Source: Dehalococcoidia bacterium (GTDB taxonomy: Bacteria > Chloroflexota > Dehalococcoidia > GIF9 > AB-539-J10). From it: a DNA stretch of 12,270 nucleotides. The position numbers and the translations under genes are program-made. The DNA is taken from contig JAUWFX010000038.1 of NCBI GenBank assembly GCA_030606765.1, forward strand, positions 1 to 12,270, read 5' to 3'. Shown one piece after another: positions 6,210-12,270 of this stretch (the stretch's first letter is position 1; each line of letters starts with the position of its first letter). The notes beneath the pieces are model-generated. The model was not told the origin of the DNA and searched no databases. It worked only from the letters and a program-made list of their open reading frames with translations.

Positions 6210-7313
6210 ATGGAAAGTTACGAAACAGCGATGGTAACTAAATCAATTGCAGCAGAAAGGCAAGATAAGAAGAGACGGGATATGCCGGCTAGGAAGCCAC
6301 GAAGAGACTCGAAGACTACTAATTCCTGCTTTGTAAACGAGAACCCAGTAACATCAATGACACAGGAAACAAAACAACCACTGATTAAAATCCTCATCTG
6401 CGACGATGACCCGGCAGACCGCAAGATGGTTCGGACTTATCTGCAGCAGATAACTGGCAGGGAAATCGTGTTACTGGAGGTGGGGTATACAGAGGAAATC
6501 CAGAACGCTCTGGATAAAGGCAGAATTGACCTGGTCTTGATGGATAATCAAATGCCAGGGAAATCGGGGATGGAGTGGCTTGCAGAAATCGCAAAAAAGC
6601 AACTTGCTCCCGTAGTCATGTTGACCGGGTCTGGAACTGAAGAAATCGCGGCGCAGGCCTTTCAGGAGGGGGCAGTTGGTTACTTGCCAAAGAGCAATCT
6701 ATCCCAGGAAAAGTTAAGGGACATCATTGATGCTGCGCTGGATAAATGGACGCGGCTACAGCAAGCTATGGCCGACAAAGAAAAGCTGGAAAGACTGGCA
6801 AATTTTAATTCGCTGACCGGATTGTACAATCGACGAGCAATTGTAGGCAAATTGCGTGAGTTAATCAATCGTGCCAATCGCTACAAAGAGGATTTCAGCC
6901 TGAGCATGCTGGACATCGACCATTTTAGGATGGTCAATGACCGCTACGGGCACCTCACTGGAGATGAGGTTTTAGAGAAAGTTGCCGCTTTAACTAGCCG
7001 GAATATCCGGGATACAGATATAGTGGGACGATATGGAGGGGAGGAGTTTATCCTTATTTTGCCCCAAACCAATTTATCTTCAGCCTGGGTTGTAGCTGAA
7101 CGAATTCGAACTATAATCGAGAAGGCTGAGATGAAAGACTCTGCTGGGAATGTATTTGCTATAACCGTGAGTCAGGGGCTATGTGGGTGGGAACGGGGTG
7201 AAGATGCCTACTCTCTTATTTCTCGCGCTGACGAGGCTCTCTACAAGGCTAAACAAAAGGGGCGAAACCGAGTGCAAATTTTGCTTGGCCCGAGCCTAAG
7301 AGACAAAATCTAG
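6210..7313 (+). CDS. Response regulator with GGDEF diguanylate cyclase output domain
   Basis: A 367-residue signalling protein, PleD/WspR-like in logic with one receiver and one GGDEF domain. An N-terminal ~50-residue Lys/Arg-rich, low-complexity stretch precedes the receiver (about 59-180), which has the acidic pocket 'CDDD' at ~64-67, phosphoacceptor D112 ('LVLMDNQMPG'), T139 ('VVMLTGSG') and K161 ('YLPKS'). A helical linker leads to the GGDEF domain (about 195-360): 'LTGLYNRRA', 'MLDIDHFRMVNDRYGH' and the active-site GGEEF (276-280). R267-x2-D270, five residues before the GGEEF, is an intact inhibitory I-site. It should therefore make cyclic di-GMP from two GTP when phosphorylated, with product feedback. 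No partner histidine kinase is in the window. The start is uncertain: TTG 6198, ATG 6210 or ATG 6357 (which would remove the basic extension) all lack a clear Shine-Dalgarno. Confidence 0.9.
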   Translation: MESYETAMVTKSIAAERQDKKRRDMPARKPRRDSKTTNSCFVNENPVTSMTQETKQPLIKILICDDDPADRKMVRTYLQQITGREIVLLEVGYTEEIQNALDKGRIDLVLMDNQMPGKSGMEWLAEIAKKQLAPVVMLTGSGTEEIAAQAFQEGAVGYLPKSNLSQEKLRDIIDAALDKWTRLQQAMADKEKLERLANFNSLTGLYNRRAIVGKLRELINRANRYKEDFSLSMLDIDHFRMVNDRYGHLTGDEVLEKVAALTSRNIRDTDIVGRYGGEEFILILPQTNLSSAWVVAERIRTIIEKAEMKDSAGNVFAITVSQGLCGWERGEDAYSLISRADEALYKAKQKGRNRVQILLGPSLRDKI

Positions 7314-7496
7314 CCCAAATTTATCATCCCTGTTGGGACTGAGGAAAGAATTAGCTTCGGAGAGGTGGTGAAAAGAGGGCTTCTTAGTTTCCGAGTGTGA
7401 AAGTAGTCCCCCCTTAGTATGTTTGACTATTTACATACCTTTTCGATATTCACTCGATGTAATCACTGTAACCCCATACCGAATTCAAAATATTTG

Positions 7497-8264
7497 CTAT
7501 ATAACAGAGCCGCCATCTACAACCAGAACATGTCCGGTCACATAGCTGGAAGCATCAGAAGCCAGGAAAATCACAGCCCCAACCATCTCGTCAGGTTCGG
7601 CTACACGCTGCAATGGAGTCCTCGTCATGACAGCTTGTGCAATATCCGGGTTGCTCCAGAGAGCTTCGCTGAACCGAGTTTTGACCAGTCCCGGCGCTAT
7701 CGCATTCACCCTGATGTTATACTGAGCCCACTGCTGTGCCATCACTTTCGTTGCCATAATCACCCCGGCCTTACTTATGGAGTAAATCGGCAAAATGTCG
7801 GGGGTAATCCCAGCTACTGAAGCGACATTGATAATTTTACCCCCACCTTGCTCTTTCATCAGCCTGGCTACCGCCTGGCCGAGAAAGAATAGCCCTTTCA
7901 AGTTGAGATTCATAATGGAATCCCAGGCACGCTCTTCTATATTTATAGCCGGGTCCATGGTCGGGTTGGTACCAGCGTTATTCACCAGAATATCAATTCT
8001 GCCAAGCTCGTCTTTTACCTTCGGGACCAGATTATTTATCTCCTCCATCCTGCCCACATGTGTTGCCAAAGCCATTGACCTCCGCCCCAATCCCTTTATC
8101 TCTTTAGCCACCTCCTCAAGGTCCGGTAATTTGCGGCTGGTTACAGCTACGTCAGCACCAAATTTGGCAAGCCCCACAGCAATAGCCCTCCCGATGCCCC
8201 GACTGCCACCGGTCACCAGGGCCACCTTGCCTGATAGGGAAAAAACATCTGGGGAAATACTCAT
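7497..8264 (-). CDS. SDR family oxidoreductase (FabG/DHRS4-like)
   Basis: A 255-residue classical short-chain dehydrogenase/reductase. Cofactor motif TGGSRGIG at 18-25, with R22 and the following 'SRK' (43-45) favouring NADP(H); NNAG at 95-98; structural Asn in 'NLNLKG' (119-124); catalytic S149 and Y161-x3-K165 ('YSISK'); 'IRVNAIAPGLVKT'; C-terminal 'VTGHVLVVDGG'. All catalytic residues are present. Such enzymes reduce 3-oxoacyl or other carbonyl substrates; the exact substrate cannot be read from sequence. Together with the thiolase on the same strand it could belong to acyl-CoA metabolism, but 213 bp and the kinase-like gene separate them, so this is only suggestive. The ATG at 8262-8264 follows AGGAGGT with about six spacer bases. 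Confidence 0.92.
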   Translation of the reverse strand: MSISPDVFSLSGKVALVTGGSRGIGRAIAVGLAKFGADVAVTSRKLPDLEEVAKEIKGLGRRSMALATHVGRMEEINNLVPKVKDELGRIDILVNNAGTNPTMDPAINIEERAWDSIMNLNLKGLFFLGQAVARLMKEQGGGKIINVASVAGITPDILPIYSISKAGVIMATKVMAQQWAQYNIRVNAIAPGLVKTRFSEALWSNPDIAQAVMTRTPLQRVAEPDEMVGAVIFLASDASSYVTGHVLVVDGGSVI

Positions 8265-8314
8265 CGCTTACCTCCTGAACAAGATTTATCAGCTTCGATA
8301 AAAGCCGACACCAA

Positions 8315-8344
8315 AGTATATATTACAGATTGTGCCATACGCAA
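8315..8344 (-). promoter_or_regulatory. Possible promoter and leader hairpin of the SDR gene
   Basis: On the minus strand TTGCGT (8339-8344) and TATACT (8315-8320) are 18 bp apart, which would start transcription near 8308. The resulting leader contains a perfect 6-bp hairpin (TTTATC 8285-8290 with GATAAA 8297-8302) shortly before the Shine-Dalgarno. The -35 is poor, so the call is tentative. Confidence 0.25.
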
Positions 8345-8477
8345 CTTGAACAGCAGGTACTTATCCGCCGTACCGGGCATCTCATTTTACTCATCGCCAG
8401 TCTTGTCAGGTCGCCACCGGCATAATAGGCTTGTTGGCGCTGGTTTCAATGGCACTGGCTGTCGGGGCAACTACATA

Positions 8478-9479
8478 TCATACGTACGATTTGGCAAGCT
8501 CGAAATAGCTCCGGGCGGCAGTTAACACCTTGGCCTTTTCCTCTTCGGGAATGTAGGGGTCGTCGAGCTTAAAGCTTTCCACCTTGCCCCTGACGTAAGC
8601 CCGGTAGCACTTGTAGAAATTAAGCAATTTCAGGAGCTCTTCGTCATGGCCCAGCCCCACATAGGTATTTACCAGATGCCGGGAAAGACCAGCCTGCTGA
8701 TAGTGGTCTAAGTCCATAGCCAGGAAGGCGATCTCCGAGGCCACGTCGGAATACCGGAACCTATCGTTAAATTCGATACAGTCGTAAATGCAGATATCGT
8801 CAGTGAAGCAAACATGGGCGGCGTGAAGGTCGCCATGGCAATCCCTTATCTTGTCTTCACTTACTCTCTTATTGAGCAAGCTTGCGTTACTGTCAATGAA
8901 GTTATCAGTGTAATTCTTAATACGCTGATATTCCTCGGCGGTGATGGAAGTTCCAATATATTTCTCGGTTTGAGCGAAGTTCTCATCGGTATTCTGACGT
9001 ATAACATCCAATCTACCGAAGGCGGCAATCTTTTGATTTGTTTCGGCTTTTTGGTGAAAGCCCACTAGCTTCTCAGCCACCCCTGCCACCATTTCCAGAG
9101 TTGCCTGACCCCGGGGCAAAAGCACATCCATCATGCGGTCTTGGGGCAACTGCTTCATTTTGACAGCGTACTCTATCGCCTTGCCTCGCTCTTCAATGCG
9201 AAGCTCGCCCTTTTCTTCGACAATCGGTACCACGGCTAAATAGGCACCGGGACAAAGGCGTCTATTTAACTCCAGCTCTTGATGGCAGAAGAAATGGCGT
9301 TTCTCCAAAGTAGTGTAATCCAGATAACCCAGATTGACTGGCTTTTTAATCTTATATACATATTCGCCGGTAAGGAAAATAAAGGACATCTGGGTCTGGA
9401 CTAGTTCTATCTTTTGTGGTTTATGGGGATAGACTTGGGACTCAAGGAGGGCTCTAACTATAGGTAGTAATATTGACAT
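8478..9479 (-). CDS. Aminoglycoside phosphotransferase-like protein (COG2187 type)
   Basis: A 333-residue protein with a kinase-like fold. N-terminal 'FIFLTGEYVYKIKKP' (33-47) carries the ATP-lobe lysine region. 'CHGDLHAAHVCF' (214-225) is the catalytic loop: H215, D217 and H219, with His222 where classical aminoglycoside kinases have Asn. It is followed by 'IYDCIEFNDRFRYSDVASEIAFLAMDLD' (231-258), containing the metal-binding Asp (D233). These strings are characteristic, as I recall, of COG2187 proteins, whose substrate is unknown. Many relatives have a second, C-terminal P-loop kinase half; this copy stops after the first domain and shows no GxxxxGK motif. It follows the thiolase gene by 17 bp on the same strand, so co-transcription is likely. 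The ATG at 9477-9479 has only a weak GAGAAG, compatible with translational coupling. A role in drug resistance is not implied. Confidence 0.75.
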   Translation of the reverse strand: MSILLPIVRALLESQVYPHKPQKIELVQTQMSFIFLTGEYVYKIKKPVNLGYLDYTTLEKRHFFCHQELELNRRLCPGAYLAVVPIVEEKGELRIEERGKAIEYAVKMKQLPQDRMMDVLLPRGQATLEMVAGVAEKLVGFHQKAETNQKIAAFGRLDVIRQNTDENFAQTEKYIGTSITAEEYQRIKNYTDNFIDSNASLLNKRVSEDKIRDCHGDLHAAHVCFTDDICIYDCIEFNDRFRYSDVASEIAFLAMDLDHYQQAGLSRHLVNTYVGLGHDEELLKLLNFYKCYRAYVRGKVESFKLDDPYIPEEEKAKVLTAARSYFELAKSYV

Positions 9480-9497
9480 AAGACTTCTCGTGAAATT

Positions 9498-10793
<1,296 letters not shown>

Positions 10794-11001
10794 GCTCTAA
10801 CCTCCTTCTATCAGAATTTCCTCTTGGGCAGTATGCCCCCGATATCTTAGCAGAGCCAAATCGCAGTCTAGCACCCCTCAACCCCTTCAACGCGGACAAC
10901 AACCTGTGGACGAAAAGAACACCACACCTTTGGCACCGCGAGCCTTGTTGTGGGATAGTTTACCCGCGGATTTACCAAGTATATCAAATTCTTAGGCTAT
11001 A

Positions 11002-11517
11002 TCAAAAAATTATCTTGGGGCGACACCTACTACAAAAACTTGCCTCCTTCAAGTCGGTATCAGCCAGGCTGTTGGAAAAGTGCATGACACATTTGTTATT
11101 GGGGCAATGTCCCAGGCCGAAGGTATGCCCCAGTTCGTGAACTATCTCCTTGGTGGCTCTTTCCAGAAATAAAGCTTCGTCTGGAGCCAGGCCATAATAT
11201 TCTTGCCTTAGTCGACACAGGGATACGATTGCTGTTCCCGAGACTATATCGGCTTCGCCAAATACGAAGTTAAGCCTGGGAACATAAAGGTCAACGTCAG
11301 CTATACCCACAATCCTTTCATCTCTTTCCGGCTTTTTAAGAGAGGCTAGCAATTGTGAGGAAAAGTATTGCTTCCTCTCGGGATTGTAGGCCCGGGCCAA
11401 ATCGCTAAAACCTGCTTTTATTTCCGTGGGACAATGGAAAATACCGCCAACCCTATCCTTAAGCTCCTCCATTATTTCGTCAGCTATATTGCCTAACGGT
11501 TTAAGCGTGATCTTCAC
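11002..11517 (-). CDS. amzA: Archaemetzincin family zinc metalloprotease
   Basis: A 171-residue single-domain metalloprotease. The zinc site H127-E128-x2-H131-x2-G-x2-H137 is followed at once by C138-x4-C143-x-M145 and then C162-x2-C165. This reproduces the archaemetzincin signature HExxHxxGx3CX4CXMX17CxxC, with one zinc in the active site and a second structural zinc on the four cysteines. The N-terminal 'KITLKPLGNI' and 'IVGIADVDLYVPRLNFVFGEAD' (69-90) are also family-typical. The start is GTG at 11515-11517, without a nearby Shine-Dalgarno but fitting the family N-terminus. There is no signal peptide, so it should be cytosolic; the physiological substrate is unknown in the family. It is divergent from folC. 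Confidence 0.93.
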   Translation of the reverse strand: MKITLKPLGNIADEIMEELKDRVGGIFHCPTEIKAGFSDLARAYNPERKQYFSSQLLASLKKPERDERIVGIADVDLYVPRLNFVFGEADIVSGTAIVSLCRLRQEYYGLAPDEALFLERATKEIVHELGHTFGLGHCPNNKCVMHFSNSLADTDLKEASFCSRCRPKIIF

Positions 11518-11598
11518 TTAATTTTTTGCTTGCGCTCTTCTCCTAAATAATATCCTAAGATTTTATCACAGACTGAGCAAGGCGTGATGCGTAAGTAG

Positions 11599-11604
11599 TA
11601 TAAT
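11599..11604 (+). promoter_or_regulatory. TATAAT -10 box upstream of folC
   Basis: Consensus TATAAT, 22 bases before the TTG start at 11627, predicts a transcript start near 11611, just ahead of the GAGG (11616-11619) ribosome site. No good -35 was found at 16-18 bp. It lies in the 109-bp divergent region shared with amzA. Confidence 0.35.
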
Positions 11605-11626
11605 TGCTGGATATTGAGGCGAGAAA

Positions 11627-12270
11627 TTGAATTACAGCCAAGCAGAAGAGTATCTCAATAGTTTTGTTAATTATGAACAGATTCCGGGCATATCTTATGC
11701 CCAGCCTGGTTATAGCTTAAGGCACGTAGAAGAGCTACTCAACCGTATGGGTGACCCTCAGTTGGCAGCCAGGACAATTCACATCGCAGGCACCAAGGGG
11801 AAAGGGAGTGTAGCAGTTATGATTGCACAGGTCTTGAGCGATTCAGGCTATAAAACAGGGCTATATACCTCCCCCCACCTTCATACTCTAAGGGAGCGTA
11901 TTAGCGTAGATGGCAGTTTGATTTCTGAAGCTGATTTTGCTGCTGCCATGGCGGAAGTCAAGCCCTTTATTGAATCAATGAAGCAAGACGCTACCTTCAG
12001 GCAACTGACTTATTTTGAGGCGTTGACTGCGCTGACATTTGCTTACTTTAAGAAGAAGCAGGTGGACTTTCAAGTACTGGAAGTAGGGCTGGGCGGCAGG
12101 CTCGATGCTACCAATGTGACCAGGCCTGTAGTCTGTATTATTACCCCTATTAGCCTGGACCATACTCAGATTTTGGGCAATAGCCTGGAGGAAATAGCTC
12201 GAGAAAAAGCAGGCATTATCAAGTCCGGCTGCTGGGTGGTGCTTTCTCCCCAGCCAGAAGAGGCGGCTTC
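11627..12270 (+). CDS. folC: Folylpolyglutamate synthase / dihydrofolate synthase, N-terminal part (cut by window edge)
   Basis: 214 residues of an ATP-dependent ligase that adds glutamate to folates (and, in bifunctional members, to dihydropteroate), cytosolic. The ATP P-loop 'AGTKGKGSV' at 54-62; 'TSPHLHTLRERI' at 81-92, the folate-site loop; 'LEVGLGGRLDATNV' at 151-164; 'ITPISLDHTQILG' at 172-184; and 'EIAREKAGIIK' at 189-199, which includes a conserved lysine. All are canonical FolC/Mur-ligase central-domain motifs. The start must be TTG 11627: a TGA at 11615-11617 closes the frame just upstream and no other start codon lies between. GAGG (11616-11619) gives a seven-base spacer. The rest of the protein (about half, including the C-terminal domain) lies beyond the right edge. 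Confidence 0.93.
   Translation, partial: MNYSQAEEYLNSFVNYEQIPGISYAQPGYSLRHVEELLNRMGDPQLAARTIHIAGTKGKGSVAVMIAQVLSDSGYKTGLYTSPHLHTLRERISVDGSLISEADFAAAMAEVKPFIESMKQDATFRQLTYFEALTALTFAYFKKKQVDFQVLEVGLGGRLDATNVTRPVVCIITPISLDHTQILGNSLEEIAREKAGIIKSGCWVVLSPQPEEAA

Noticed and set aside
7417..7438. GTATGT/ACATAC 6-bp inverted repeat followed by CTTTTC as a terminator between the convergent GGDEF and SDR genes
   Set aside because: The stem is short and AT-rich and the T-run is interrupted; too weak to call a terminator.
7795..8301. 168-codon open frame antisense to the SDR gene
   Set aside because: The opposite strand encodes a complete SDR with all catalytic motifs; the antisense frame shows no family features.
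8350..8514. Short plus-strand frame with hydrophobic run 'ATGIIGLLALVSMALAVGATT' between the SDR and COG2187 genes
   Set aside because: It has no start with a ribosome site, overlaps the end of the COG2187 gene, and is short enough to be chance; it could be a gene remnant but nothing supports that further.

Overview
The window is a bacterial chromosomal segment with tightly packed housekeeping and envelope genes on both strands. It shows no mobile element, CRISPR array, rRNA or tRNA that I can recognise. Gene starts mostly carry clear Shine-Dalgarno sites, several starts are TTG or GTG, and the -10 boxes are TATAAT-like, so this is a bacterium. ArgC with an 'INVTGY'-type nucleotide-binding loop, an archaemetzincin, a DUF1847 protein and CoA-type thiolase/SDR enzymes together suggest an anaerobic Chloroflexota member, perhaps Dehalococcoidia from sediment or groundwater. 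That assignment rests on recollection of family sequences and is not proven.

Left part (1-3640): the C-terminal third of a radical SAM protein runs in from the left edge. It is followed by a single-chain fusion of a family 2 glycosyltransferase, a short hydrophobic hairpin and a NodB polysaccharide deacetylase. Convergent to it, 28 bp away, is a stand-alone YkoP-like protein, and divergent from that is a DedA/VTT-type membrane protein. I read these three genes as a possible envelope glycolipid module: transfer of a sugar, its deacylation, and polyprenyl-phosphate or lipid handling. It resembles the logic of the ArnC/ArnD pair but with both enzymes fused.

Middle (3641-7496): a gene-poor stretch holds an imperfect inverted repeat and an almost perfect Shine-Dalgarno in front of a ten-codon ORF. 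Then come a DUF1847 metal-site protein (minus strand), a solitary argC (plus strand) with hairpins in the shared divergent region, and a response regulator with a GGDEF diguanylate cyclase output domain. The promoter of the last gene is overlapped by a perfect 9-bp inverted repeat.

Right part (7497-12270): four genes lie on the minus strand, in transcription order archaemetzincin (amzA), a thiolase with an extra ~35-residue segment, a COG2187-type aminoglycoside-phosphotransferase-like protein 17 bp behind it, and an SDR oxidoreductase. The thiolase and the kinase-like gene look co-transcribed. The 5' part of folC (plus strand) diverges from amzA and runs off the right edge.
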